Source of the DNA: Ilumatobacteraceae bacterium
GTDB lineage: Bacteria > Actinomycetota > Acidimicrobiia > Acidimicrobiales > Ilumatobacteraceae
Assembly: GCA_022425725.1 (NCBI GenBank)
Contig: JAKMEY010000039.1
Coordinates: 1-64,000, forward strand
DNA length: 64,000 nucleotides
Reading direction: 5' to 3'
Made by a program: the position numbers and the translations under genes. Below the pieces are notes generated by a model. That model was given only the letters and a program-made list of their open reading frames with translations. It had not been told where the DNA came from and ran no database searches. This document shows, in pieces, positions 44,183 through 52,806 of this stretch (position 1 is the stretch's first letter; every line of letters starts with the position of its first letter).

Positions 44183-45610
44183 ATGTCGATCGACGACAAC
44201 ACAATTGACCAGCGGCATCTTGATGCGATTGCGAATGCTGATCATGTCCCGTACTGGCTTGACGGCGCTCACGCCCCTGACACCAACGCCACCCTCGTTC
44301 GTACCGAGAGTTGTGACCTGTGTGTCATCGGTGGCGGTTACACCGGTTTGTGGACAGCGATCATTGCGAAAGAGCGCGATGCATCTCGCGACATCGTTCT
44401 TATCGATTCCGGACCCGTAGGGGGTGCAGCCTCCGGCCGTAATGGCGGCTTCATGGACGCCAGCCTCACACATGGAATTTCAAACGGGTTCCGCCATTTT
44501 CCGGATGACATCGAAGTTCTTGAAGAACTTGGAATGAAGAATCTTGATGACATCGAACTTGCACTCCAGCGATACGGAATTGAATGCGACTATCACCGAA
44601 ATGGCGTGATCGAGGTTGTTGCCCAGCATCATCCTTCGTCTTATGAGACCGATCTCCATGAAGAGTTCGACCTCTTGCGACGTCTCGGGCATGAGGTCGA
44701 CTGGCTCGATCAAGAACAGATGCGCGCAGCAGTGAACTCACCGACCTTTACGGGCGGCCTGTGGGATAAGAACGGCTCCGCGCTTGTCGACCCTGCACGA
44801 CTCGTATGGGGCCTCAAATCGGTCGCAGAACGCCTCGGCGTTCGCATCTACGAAGACACCAAAGCAACCAACCTTGAACGCGATGGTGTTGGTGTGCTCG
44901 TCACCACTCAACTCGGCCAGATCCGCGCCGGTCGTGTGGCCCTCGCAACAAATGCGTTCAAGCCACTGCTGCGGCGCATCTCGAATTACATCGCTCCGGT
45001 CTATGACTACTGCATGACCACCGAGCCCCTCACCGATGATCAACTGGCAAGCATCGGTTGGGCGGGACGCCAAGGTCTGTCTGACAATGCAAACCAGTTT
45101 CACTACTACCGGCTCACCTCCGACAACCGAATCTTGTGGGGCGGTTACGACGCCATCTACTACTGGCGGGGACAGGTGTCATCAGAACTCGAAAGCCGGC
45201 CGGAGTCATGGGCGAAGCTCAGCACCCACTTCTTCGAAACATTCCCGCAACTCGAGGACGTGCAGTTCAGCCACATGTGGGGTGGGGCCATCGACACCTC
45301 AAGCCGTTTCACCGTCTTTTGGGGCCGTGCAATGGGCGGGCGTGTTGGCTACGCACTTGGTTATACCGGCCTCGGCGTCGCCGCAGCACGGTTCGGAGCC
45401 GCCACCATGCTCGATCTGCTGTATGGCCGTCGCTCACTTGCCACACAAACATCCCTGGCAAAAGAAAAGCCGTGGCCATTCCCACCCGAGCCATTTAGGT
45501 TCATGGGTATTCAGGCAACTCGTTGGTCGCTCGAACGAGAAGATAAAACCGGTCGGCGCAACCTGTGGCTGAAAGCACTCGACAAGGTTGGCCTCGGATT
45601 CGACTCATGA
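44183..45610 (+). CDS. FAD-dependent oxidoreductase (D-amino-acid/amine-oxidase type)
   Basis: 475 residues. FAD-binding Rossmann motif LCVIGGGYTGLWTA (about 46-59) and GPVGGAASGRNGGF near residue 90, as in DadA/OrdL/PuuB-type amine oxidases; ALGYTGLGVAAARFGA closes the FAD site near the C-terminus. The first 45 residues are a linker. ATG at 44183 with GGAGAG upstream. Not a known CO-dehydrogenase gene; its place between coxM and the MoxR gene suggests it oxidises an amine or amino acid linked to the enzyme's pathway (inference). Confidence 0.87.
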   Translation: MSIDDNTIDQRHLDAIANADHVPYWLDGAHAPDTNATLVRTESCDLCVIGGGYTGLWTAIIAKERDASRDIVLIDSGPVGGAASGRNGGFMDASLTHGISNGFRHFPDDIEVLEELGMKNLDDIELALQRYGIECDYHRNGVIEVVAQHHPSSYETDLHEEFDLLRRLGHEVDWLDQEQMRAAVNSPTFTGGLWDKNGSALVDPARLVWGLKSVAERLGVRIYEDTKATNLERDGVGVLVTTQLGQIRAGRVALATNAFKPLLRRISNYIAPVYDYCMTTEPLTDDQLASIGWAGRQGLSDNANQFHYYRLTSDNRILWGGYDAIYYWRGQVSSELESRPESWAKLSTHFFETFPQLEDVQFSHMWGGAIDTSSRFTVFWGRAMGGRVGYALGYTGLGVAAARFGAATMLDLLYGRRSLATQTSLAKEKPWPFPPEPFRFMGIQATRWSLEREDKTGRRNLWLKALDKVGLGFDS

Positions 45611-45654
45611 CCCCACAAGATGCTGTCGAGCAATCACTCAACTAGCCTGACATC

Positions 45655-46548
45655 GTGTTTGCTGACGACGTTCGAAACGCACTCTCCTCGGTCGGTTACC
45701 TCGCCGATGACGGGCTCTCAACGGCTGTCTTTCTTTCGATGGAGCTCCATCGACCCCTCATGCTTGAAGGTGATGCCGGAGTGGGCAAGACCGAGTTAGC
45801 AAAAGCCCTTGCCAGATGGACGGGCGGTGAACTCATTCGCTTGCAGTGTTACGAAGGCATCGATGCCGCTCAGGCGGTGTACGACTGGGATTACGCTCGT
45901 CAATTGCTGCACCTACGAGCCGCTGAGGCGACTGGGGAATCATCACGCCAAACATCCGAAGCGTTGGAAGCCGAACTTTACGATGAGCGATTCCTCATAC
46001 GGCGGCCGCTACTCCAAGCAATCGCTACCACTAGTGGGGTTCCTCCCGTCCTCTTGATCGATGAAATCGACCGAGCAGATGATGAATTTGAGGCGTACCT
46101 CCTCGAAATCCTCTCCGACTATCAGATCACCGTTCCTGAAATTGGAACGTTTCGCGCAGAGCAACCCCCGCTTGTAATTCTCACATCCAACCGCACACGA
46201 GACGTGCACGATGCCCTGAAGCGTCGTTGTCTCTACCACTGGGTTGAGCATCCAGAAGTCGACCGTGAGGTTGAGATTGTGCGGCTACGAGTACCAGACA
46301 TTGCGCCGAGCCTCGCCACAGAAGTGGCGCAAGCGGTGGAGTTCATTCGGAGCCTTGATCTCTACAAGCCTCCTGGTATTGCGGAAACCATTGACTGGGC
46401 GACCGCCCTTCAACGGTTGGGGGCCATCAATCTCACCACCGAATCAATCTCGTCAACACTCGGCACTGTAGTGAAATATCGTGAGGACGCTGAGCGCATC
46501 AACTCGACGGGCCTTGATCAGGTTGTCGAACATGCAAGCCGCACGTAA
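45655..46548 (+). CDS. MoxR/CoxD-like AAA+ ATPase
   Basis: 297 residues; Walker A GDAGVGKT (39-46) and Walker B PVLLIDEIDRAD (131-142). CoxD-type MoxR ATPases work with the VWA protein to insert or sulfurate the molybdenum-copper or molybdenum site. GTG start at 45655. Its stop is directly followed by the VWA gene, so the pair is coupled. Confidence 0.88.
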   Translation: MFADDVRNALSSVGYLADDGLSTAVFLSMELHRPLMLEGDAGVGKTELAKALARWTGGELIRLQCYEGIDAAQAVYDWDYARQLLHLRAAEATGESSRQTSEALEAELYDERFLIRRPLLQAIATTSGVPPVLLIDEIDRADDEFEAYLLEILSDYQITVPEIGTFRAEQPPLVILTSNRTRDVHDALKRRCLYHWVEHPEVDREVEIVRLRVPDIAPSLATEVAQAVEFIRSLDLYKPPGIAETIDWATALQRLGAINLTTESISSTLGTVVKYREDAERINSTGLDQVVEHASRT

Positions 46549-47745
46549 ATGACGACAACCCAACCAGCGCGCCTTTCCGCAGGGCTCGCAGTTGCATTCG
46601 TCGACGCCTTGCGAGCAGAGGGAATTGCGATTCCCACGAGCGGTACCATCGGTTATGTCGACGCGCTTACCGCTGTCGGTATCGAGAATGAATCTGGTGT
46701 CTACTGGAGTGGACGGGCGTGTCTCATCACTCGCCCTGAAGACATTGACACCTATGACGCTGTCTTTGAACGGTTCTGGTTCGCAACCGGAGCGGGTGAA
46801 CTCACTTCGTCGCTCACCGAAGAATTCACCCTCGCAATGGATTCAGATGATGGTGACGACGGCGCAGACGGCGAGCGCGACGATACCCAACTTGATGGCC
46901 CGCCACCGATTGAACTTCGATTCTCCTCTGCGGAAATTCTTCGACAAAAAGACTTTGCCGAGTGGACTGACGCCGAACTTGCAGAATCACAGCGACTCAT
47001 GCGCCAGTTGCGCTTTGTTGGCTCTCCACGACGATCACTTCGTCTCACCCCAGCACCTCGCTCTGGCCTGCGACTCGACCTTCGCCGAACCGTTCGATCA
47101 GCTCTTGCAGCCGATGGAGAACCGATCCGTCAGCATTTTCGCCGCAGGTCGTCGCGACCTCGTCGACTCGTCTTGCTGCTCGATGTGAGCGGGTCGATGG
47201 AGCCGTACGCACGAGCGCTGATCAGATTTGCTCATGCTGCGGTTGCGGGCCGACAACGTGTCGAGGTGTTCGCTGTCGGTACTCGGTTAACTCGAATCAC
47301 CCGGGAGCTCGCCCGCAGGGATGTCGATGAGGCCATCGATCGTGCGGCAGATGCGGTCACCGACTGGAGTGGAGGCACGCGGCTCGGCGAAGGGTTGCGA
47401 CGTTTCAACCGAGATTGGGGCCAGCGCGGAATGGCGCGTGGGGCGATCGTTGTCATTCTGTCTGATGGTTGGGATCGCGGTGACCCCGAAGCGCTCGGTG
47501 AGCAAATGCAACGACTGCAGCGGCTCACCCACCGGTTGGTGTGGGTAAACCCGCTCAAGGTGACACCTGGCTATGCCCCGCTCGCAAGGGGCATGGCAGC
47601 AGCTCTACCGTTCGTTGACGAATTCGTTGAAGGTCACAGCTTGAACGCCCTCGAAGAGCTCGCGAACGTCATCGGTGGTGCACAAGATCGAAGAATCGGT
47701 AACACTGTGTTCTCACAACGCCCTCGAGAGGAAAGGACGCCATGA
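46549..47745 (+). CDS. VWA-domain protein (CoxE-like)
   Basis: 398 residues. After an N-terminal part rich in acid residues (SDDGDDGADGERDDT), the VWA domain has a complete metal-ion-dependent adhesion site DVSGSM (Asp212, Ser214, Ser216). The partner of the MoxR ATPase in CO-dehydrogenase maturation. ATG at 46549 follows the previous stop with no gap; the end overlaps the next gene (ATGA). Confidence 0.87.
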   Translation: MTTTQPARLSAGLAVAFVDALRAEGIAIPTSGTIGYVDALTAVGIENESGVYWSGRACLITRPEDIDTYDAVFERFWFATGAGELTSSLTEEFTLAMDSDDGDDGADGERDDTQLDGPPPIELRFSSAEILRQKDFAEWTDAELAESQRLMRQLRFVGSPRRSLRLTPAPRSGLRLDLRRTVRSALAADGEPIRQHFRRRSSRPRRLVLLLDVSGSMEPYARALIRFAHAAVAGRQRVEVFAVGTRLTRITRELARRDVDEAIDRAADAVTDWSGGTRLGEGLRRFNRDWGQRGMARGAIVVILSDGWDRGDPEALGEQMQRLQRLTHRLVWVNPLKVTPGYAPLARGMAAALPFVDEFVEGHSLNALEELANVIGGAQDRRIGNTVFSQRPREERTP

Positions 47746-48059
47746 AAGAGTTGCTTGACGATCTTGACCGCTGGCGCACAGCCGGCACCCGTGTCGCCCT
47801 TGCCCGCGTCGTTGATGTGGAGGGCTCGGGGCCACGCGGCCCGGGAGCGGCAATGGCGGTGAGCCTAGAAGGCGAAGTCGTGGGCAGCGTGAGTGGTGGC
47901 TGCGTTGAAGGTGCAGTCGTGACCGAAGCGCTCTCACTACTTCATGGCGAGCGAAAGCCCGGCATTGTCACCTTTGGCTACAGCGATGATGAAGCGTTTG
48001 CTGTTGGCCTGACGTGCGGGGGCACGATTCGCTTGTTCATTGAGGAGTTCAACTGGTGA
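47742..48059 (+). CDS. stand-alone XdhC N-terminal-domain protein (CoxI/CoxF-like)
   Basis: 105 residues equal to the N-terminal domain of XdhC/CoxI proteins: LARVVDVEGSGPRGPGAAMAV, GSVSGGCVEGAVVTEA and AVGLTCGGTIRLFIEEF. It lacks the C-terminal Rossmann domain, which lies in the next gene. XdhC-type proteins bind the molybdenum cofactor and hand it to the hydroxylase. ATG overlaps the VWA stop and its own stop overlaps the next start (GTGA). Confidence 0.87.
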   Translation: MKELLDDLDRWRTAGTRVALARVVDVEGSGPRGPGAAMAVSLEGEVVGSVSGGCVEGAVVTEALSLLHGERKPGIVTFGYSDDEAFAVGLTCGGTIRLFIEEFNW

Positions 48060-48859
48060 CGCTCTCCGACCGCCTCTCAGAACGCGTGCGATCTGGTGAT
48101 CCGGTTGCTCTTGCAACCGTGATTGAAGGCGAAGGCGTAGGCAACCACCTCCTCATCATTCCTGGTGAAGACTCCGACGGTTCCCTTGGTCATCCTGACC
48201 TTGATCGAGTCGTGCATCGAGATGGCCTTGCCGAACTCGAGGCAGGCCGATCTGGCATCCGCACCTACGGCCCGGAGGGACAAACCACCCCCGAAGACCT
48301 TGAGGGAACCCCAACCGTCAGGGTGTTCGTCGAGAGCTGGGCGCCACCGCCCCAAATGTGGATCTTTGGGGCGGTTGATTTCACCGCCGCTCTGGCTCGG
48401 GTTGCAAAGATTCTCGGCTATCGAGTTCTTGTCTGTGATGCTCGGGAGATCTTTGCGACGGGCCGTCGCTTTCCAATGGCTGACGAGGTTCGGGTGACTT
48501 GGCCGAGCCCGGTATTCGATGAGCGTGGCGAGACCCTCGGGCCGAGAGATGCGGTCTGCATTCTTACCCACGATCCAAAATTTGATGTCCCGGCGGTGCA
48601 GGGTGCGCTTGCTACCCGTGTTGGTTACATCGGAGTCATGGGCAGTCGCACCACTCATGAACGTCGTCTTGAACGACTTGCTGAGGCTGGGATTACATCG
48701 AATGAGGAGCTTGAGCGGCTGATGTCGCCAATTGGGCTTGATCTCGGAGCCCGAACACCAGAAGAGACTGCGATTTCGATATGTGCTGAAATTATCGCGA
48801 ATCGCACCGGTCGAACTGCTTCTCGCCTGCGCAGCGGCTCAGGCCCGATTCATCCCTGA
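48056..48859 (+). CDS. XdhC family protein with C-terminal Rossmann domain
   Basis: 267 residues. The N-terminal 100 residues resemble an XdhC N-domain (VALATVIEGEGVGNHLLIIP). The C-terminal XdhC_C Rossmann domain (about 100-255) contains WIFGAVDFTAALARVAKILGYRVLVCD, CILTHDPKFDVP and IGVMGSRTTHERRLERL. Sulfurates or inserts the cofactor into the hydroxylase. GTG overlaps the previous stop. It ends 10 bases inside the convergent NlpC/P60 gene. Confidence 0.88.
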   Translation: MTLSDRLSERVRSGDPVALATVIEGEGVGNHLLIIPGEDSDGSLGHPDLDRVVHRDGLAELEAGRSGIRTYGPEGQTTPEDLEGTPTVRVFVESWAPPPQMWIFGAVDFTAALARVAKILGYRVLVCDAREIFATGRRFPMADEVRVTWPSPVFDERGETLGPRDAVCILTHDPKFDVPAVQGALATRVGYIGVMGSRTTHERRLERLAEAGITSNEELERLMSPIGLDLGARTPEETAISICAEIIANRTGRTASRLRSGSGPIHP

Positions 48860-49518
48860 GATATCTCGGGCGTGAGTGGGTCAGCGAAACGCACCCACCC
48901 CGCGCGATCTTCAGACAACGTGCCGTACTCGACGGTTCGACCTCTTGCTGGGCTGTGCACAACAAGACTCTCCACCCCGAGGTACAACATGATGTGTCCT
49001 GGATACCACGCAAGGTCGCCAACTCGTGCGCTTTCCGAGCCGACTCGATCGGCTGACCGGTACTGATATCGACTCGATCGCGGGAGGTCAACTCCCGCCC
49101 GACGCCACGCATAGCCGGTAAGCCCCGAGCAGTCGAATGACACCCCTTCTTCTTCGGTGTACCGCTTGTAAGGAACTCCGACTTGAGTCAGGGCGGCGAG
49201 CGCTGCACGTTGGCCACCGAGGTCACCCTCGGCCCATGCGTTCTGAACCTCTTCAGGCAACATTCCTGTGCTGGTGGCGACCTGAGCGGCGGTTTCGCTT
49301 CTCGCTTCGACGTACTCGAGGTAAGCAACGGTGTCGCCGTTGTGTTGCCAGCGTTCGAAGGCACTGAGTGCGCGCACTGCGTGAGCGGCTACCACCGGGT
49401 CGTTGCCGATGTACTCACCAGCCGAAACAGACGCTGGACGCCACTGCATCGTGACCAAAGATGTCATGGCAACCATCGCAATACGAATGGCAACTTGCGC
49501 TCGGTGGGATTTCATCAT
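48850..49518 (-). CDS. NlpC/P60-family cell wall hydrolase, secreted
   Basis: A peptidoglycan peptidase-like protein of 222 residues. Signal peptide (MMKSHRAQVAIRIAMVAMTSLV, ending near SVSAG). The catalytic Cys130 is in FDCSGLTGYAW, His175 in PGHIMLYLG, and the domain ends near residue 222. The region between the signal peptide and Cys130 is helical. It is the only minus-strand gene among the hydroxylase genes. The start at 49518 puts the signal peptide first; the open frame goes further upstream. Confidence 0.85.
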   Translation of the reverse strand: MMKSHRAQVAIRIAMVAMTSLVTMQWRPASVSAGEYIGNDPVVAAHAVRALSAFERWQHNGDTVAYLEYVEARSETAAQVATSTGMLPEEVQNAWAEGDLGGQRAALAALTQVGVPYKRYTEEEGVSFDCSGLTGYAWRRAGVDLPRSSRYQYRSADRVGSESARVGDLAWYPGHIMLYLGVESLVVHSPARGRTVEYGTLSEDRAGWVRFADPLTPEISQG

Positions 49519-49643
49519 GGTGTCCGCACAACAACGACTCTGCTTGATGTCGTTTCGACATACTACCTTCATTGTTTCGTAATATTTCCTCGCAGCCATG
49601 CCTCCCAGCGACAAACAATCTCAAAACCCGCAAGAATGAGGGA

Positions 49644-50234
49644 GTGACGTTCCAAGATGCGACCGTTGGCATCCTGCTCGCCGCAGGAGCAGGCACACGA
49701 TTCACCGCCAATGAACACAAACTCCACGCCACGATCGAAGGGGTAGCGGTCTGGAAACACTCTCTCCAACAGTTGCTTGCCGCTCACATCGGGCCCACCA
49801 TCGTCGTCACGGGAGCCACGCCACTCGAACTCGACCCCTACGAGGTCCACGAAGCGCACAACCCTGACTGGGCGCAAGGGCAAGCCACCTCACTACTCGC
49901 AGGCATCACCTTTGCGCAGCGCCATCAAGCTGCCGCCGCCGTCATCGGACTGGCTGATCAGCCCGGAATTTCCCCTGAAGCATGGCAACGCGTTGCAACT
50001 ACAGATGCCATCATCGCCACCGCCTCATATGGCGGTGAGCCGGGTCACCCCGTGAAAATCGATGCGTCACTATGGCCCCAATTACCTGAAACTGGAGATT
50101 TTGGAGCAAGAGCCTTGCTCCGTAAGTATGAGCATCTCGTTGAGCGGATACCCTGCTCAGGGTCTCCTTTCGACATCGACACAACCAAGGACTTAGACGA
50201 ATGGCTGAAACAATCACCAACGAGTTCACCGTAA
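49644..50234 (+). CDS. MobA/MocA-like molybdenum cofactor nucleotidyltransferase
   Basis: 196 residues of the MobA-like NTP-transferase family. LLAAGAGTRF (11-20) is the nucleotide-binding loop; LADQPG and GEPGHPVKIDASLW are further MocA-type blocks. It probably makes the cytosine dinucleotide form of the cofactor used by this enzyme class. The start is GTG at 49644 (open frame extends to a TTG at 49572); the Shine-Dalgarno GAGGGA is very close. It overlaps coxG by 34 bases and so is coupled to it. Confidence 0.83.
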   Translation: MTFQDATVGILLAAGAGTRFTANEHKLHATIEGVAVWKHSLQQLLAAHIGPTIVVTGATPLELDPYEVHEAHNPDWAQGQATSLLAGITFAQRHQAAAAVIGLADQPGISPEAWQRVATTDAIIATASYGGEPGHPVKIDASLWPQLPETGDFGARALLRKYEHLVERIPCSGSPFDIDTTKDLDEWLKQSPTSSP

Positions 50235-50905
50235 ATCGCCCCATCGACGAGGCGTGGGCGGTGCTCTGCGACGTCGAGCGAATTGCGCCCTGCCTGCCAG
50301 GCGCCCAACTCCAAGAGATCGAAGACGAAACGTTTCGGGGAGTCGTGAAAATCAAACTCGGCGCAGTGAACGCGAACTTCAAAGGTGAAGCGAAGTTTGT
50401 CGAGCGCGACGACGCCAACTACAAAGCAGTTCTTGCAGCATCTGGGCGAGACACCGGCGGACGAGGAAATGCAAGTGCGGACGTCACCGCCGAAGCAACC
50501 GCCCTCTCCCCCACCAGCACTCAGTGCACCGTCACTGCCGAACTCCACATCAGCGGCAAAGTTGCCCAGTTCGGGCGCGGCATCATGGGTGATGTCTCGA
50601 AAAAATTGATGGATCAATTCTCCGCCAACCTCAACACGATGCTTGATGAGCAACCAGCGACAGACACCGACTCTCCTGAAGAGTCTGAGTCGACCGATAC
50701 CGAAGAAGCAGCAGCCGAACCAGCAACCACGCCTGACAGCGATAACACCGGCGAAGCGGACCGCCCTCGAGTTCGCAAAATCGAAGGCCCTGCGGCTGAA
50801 CCGATCGACGTCGCTGGTCTCGCTGGGCCCGCAGTGCTCAAGCGTTTCCTTCCGGTTGCCGTCGGCATCATCGTCGTCATCTTGCTCATTCGCGCCCGGC
50901 GGTGA
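50201..50905 (+). CDS. CoxG-like SRPBCC protein with C-terminal membrane anchor
   Basis: 234 residues. The N-terminal CoxG/SRPBCC domain (TNEFTVNRPIDEAWAVLCDVERIAPCLPGA to LMDQFSANLNTML) resembles CO dehydrogenase subunit G. Then an acidic Ser/Thr/Glu linker and a C-terminal hydrophobic helix FLPVAVGIIVVILLIRARR that would anchor it. CoxG recruits the enzyme to the membrane in CO-oxidising bacteria. ATG at 50201 with AAGGAC upstream. Confidence 0.9.
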   Translation: MAETITNEFTVNRPIDEAWAVLCDVERIAPCLPGAQLQEIEDETFRGVVKIKLGAVNANFKGEAKFVERDDANYKAVLAASGRDTGGRGNASADVTAEATALSPTSTQCTVTAELHISGKVAQFGRGIMGDVSKKLMDQFSANLNTMLDEQPATDTDSPEESESTDTEEAAAEPATTPDSDNTGEADRPRVRKIEGPAAEPIDVAGLAGPAVLKRFLPVAVGIIVVILLIRARR

Positions 50906-51825
50906 CCTACTCGCACCCAAATGATCGTGAGCGGGTCACCGAGCTCCTCGGCCGCCCACCAATGGGACCGTTCTCGGTCGTGCATCGGAATCGTCAGGGT
51001 GACCCCGTCGTCATCGAAAATGCACCCTTTCTCGATGATGGAACCCCAATGCCAACGCGTTACTGGCTTGTGGGTACTCACGAGACCTATGCAGTAGCTG
51101 TTCTTGAAGCAAATGGCGGCGTCCGCCAGGCCGAACGCGAAATCGATGAAGATCTCATCACCGCCGCTCATGATCGACACCAGATTTCTCGCGAGGCGCG
51201 AATTCCTCAAGACCATGAAGGTCCGACGCCATCTGGAGGCATCGGGGGCACACGACGAGGAGTGAAATGTCTACACGCCCACTACGCCTGTTTTCTCGCA
51301 GGTGAAGATGACCCGGTCGGCAAGTGGGTGCATCATCAACTTGGATTCGGGGTGTGCAGGCTCGAACTGAGCGACCCCGAAACCACCGTTGTGATTCAGG
51401 GAACAACATTCACCATTCCTACCCAAATGAGCGCCATCAATGAGCGGCTCACACACGGCTCATATGCCGACCCTGCTGAACTCACCAACATCATCGGCGA
51501 GATCACCGATACATTCGATGACGCTCTACGAATTCAAGACGTTGGCCGCCCACACGACATTGACCTTGCCATCACCGGTCCACTCGGACAGGGGCTCGCA
51601 CGTTTAGAAAGTGGATCTGAAACCTGCGAGCACGCACTAATCGATCGAGATACCGCAGAAGAACTGTTCCGCCTGCTCGCAACCGACAACGCCACCGACC
51701 GCGTCGACCACCCCGGACTTCTCGAAACCGATGGCGATCTTCTCGGAGCAGTGTGCGTCATGGTCGCCCTCGGGAGGCTCCTCAACCCAAGACAGATCGA
51801 TCTCGGCTCGGCGCCCTCGTCATGA
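50902..51825 (+). CDS. DUF501 protein with extra C-terminal domain resembling Ppx/GppA
   Basis: 307 residues. Residues about 5-150 match DUF501, a family normally beside ftsB: LLGRPPMGPFSVVHR, FLDDGTPMPTRYWL and a GVKCLHAHYACFL block. Residues 160-307 add a domain whose pattern (INERLTHGSYADPAELTNIIGEI, ITGPLGQGLARL, RVDHPGLLETDGDLLGAVCVMVALGRLL) recalls the C-terminal half of exopolyphosphatases, the next gene in mycobacteria (Rv1026). The N-terminal phosphatase motifs are absent. GTG start overlaps the coxG stop (GTGA). Confidence 0.72.
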   Translation: MTYSHPNDRERVTELLGRPPMGPFSVVHRNRQGDPVVIENAPFLDDGTPMPTRYWLVGTHETYAVAVLEANGGVRQAEREIDEDLITAAHDRHQISREARIPQDHEGPTPSGGIGGTRRGVKCLHAHYACFLAGEDDPVGKWVHHQLGFGVCRLELSDPETTVVIQGTTFTIPTQMSAINERLTHGSYADPAELTNIIGEITDTFDDALRIQDVGRPHDIDLAITGPLGQGLARLESGSETCEHALIDRDTAEELFRLLATDNATDRVDHPGLLETDGDLLGAVCVMVALGRLLNPRQIDLGSAPSS

Positions 51826-52472
51826 TGCGATCCCGGCACCATCGTTGGAACCCTCCAACCCTGTCAGGCAACCGCCTTCAACTGCGGCCACTGAACGATG
51901 ACGACTTCTCCTCCTGGAGCGAAGTCCGTCTACGTAACGCTGACTGGCTGTTGCGCTGGGAGCCACTTCGACCCGAATATGCGCCTGACCCGGCCGTCGA
52001 GCGCTCCGCCTTCCTTAATCGGTGTCGAGCTCGCGAACGTGAAACAGCAGCCGACCAGGCCTACCCGTTTGGCATCTTTGTGAGCGGACAGCTCGTCGGT
52101 GAGATCAACCTCAACAATGTTGTGCGTGGGGCACTCCAATCGGGGACGCTCGGATACTGGATCGACCAAGCGCACGCAGGTAACTCGTACATGTCAGAAG
52201 CAGCCGTGGTCATGCTAACTTTCGCTTTCGATCGACTCGACCTCCACCGGGTCGAAGTCTGCATCGTTCCTCGCAATTCGAATAGTAAGCGAGTTGTTGA
52301 GAAGATCGGGCTCCGCTTCGAAGGAACAGCCGAACGGTACCTACAAATCGCTGGCGTCTGGGAAGACCACCTTCGGTATGCCATCACATCTGAAGAATGG
52401 AAAGAGCGCGCGGACGACCTGCTCAATGAGTGGGCTCGCAACTCGCCAAATGACGTTGCGCCACCTACCTGA
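51822..52472 (+). CDS. GNAT acetyltransferase (RimJ/RimL-like)
   Basis: 216 residues with a GNAT fold: RLQLRPLNDDDFSSWSEVR, YPFGIFVSGQLVGEINLNNVV, GTLGYWIDQAHAGNSYMSEAAVVMLTFAF and VPRNSNSKRVVEKIGLRFEG are typical of RimJ/RimL N-acetyltransferases of ribosomal proteins. ATG at 51822 overlaps the DUF501 stop (ATGA). It ends 14 bases from a convergent small gene. Confidence 0.88.
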   Translation: MMRSRHHRWNPPTLSGNRLQLRPLNDDDFSSWSEVRLRNADWLLRWEPLRPEYAPDPAVERSAFLNRCRARERETAADQAYPFGIFVSGQLVGEINLNNVVRGALQSGTLGYWIDQAHAGNSYMSEAAVVMLTFAFDRLDLHRVEVCIVPRNSNSKRVVEKIGLRFEGTAERYLQIAGVWEDHLRYAITSEEWKERADDLLNEWARNSPNDVAPPT

Positions 52473-52486
52473 GCGCAGATAACCCT

Positions 52487-52801
52487 CTACGCGAGTCGTT
52501 CGATTGCAGCGATGCGCTTCTGGCGCAAGACGGTACGACGCTTCCACATCTTCGTCTTCCAGTGACGCCTATTTCGCTTTGACTTAGCGAGCTTCGTCTT
52601 CGCGCGTTCTGCATCTCGGTGCCGCATCGGCTTCCACGCCTCGCCAGGCTCGTGGGCGTCAACAGGATCAGTCCCCGAACTCAACTCATTGGCAAGTTGA
52701 TCGAGTTGCACATGAATCCTGTGGCGCTCACCATGGGCGTGCGCACGCAATTCCTGTTTCGGCGGCAATTGGAATTCTGAATTCCTATGACGCTGACTCA
52801 T
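52487..52801 (-). CDS. small highly basic protein of unknown function
   Basis: 104 residues, very rich in Arg, Lys and His (RHRNSEFQLPPKQELRAHAHGERHR; KLAKSKRNRRHWKTKMWKRRTVLRQKR). No family recognised; the charge suggests binding to RNA or DNA. ATG at 52801 has a full AAGGAGGT five bases upstream, the strongest ribosome site in the window, which makes translation very likely. Upstream 100 bases separate it from the crotonase gene. Confidence 0.72.
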   Translation of the reverse strand: MSQRHRNSEFQLPPKQELRAHAHGERHRIHVQLDQLANELSSGTDPVDAHEPGEAWKPMRHRDAERAKTKLAKSKRNRRHWKTKMWKRRTVLRQKRIAAIERLA

Positions 52802-52806
52802 CGGAT

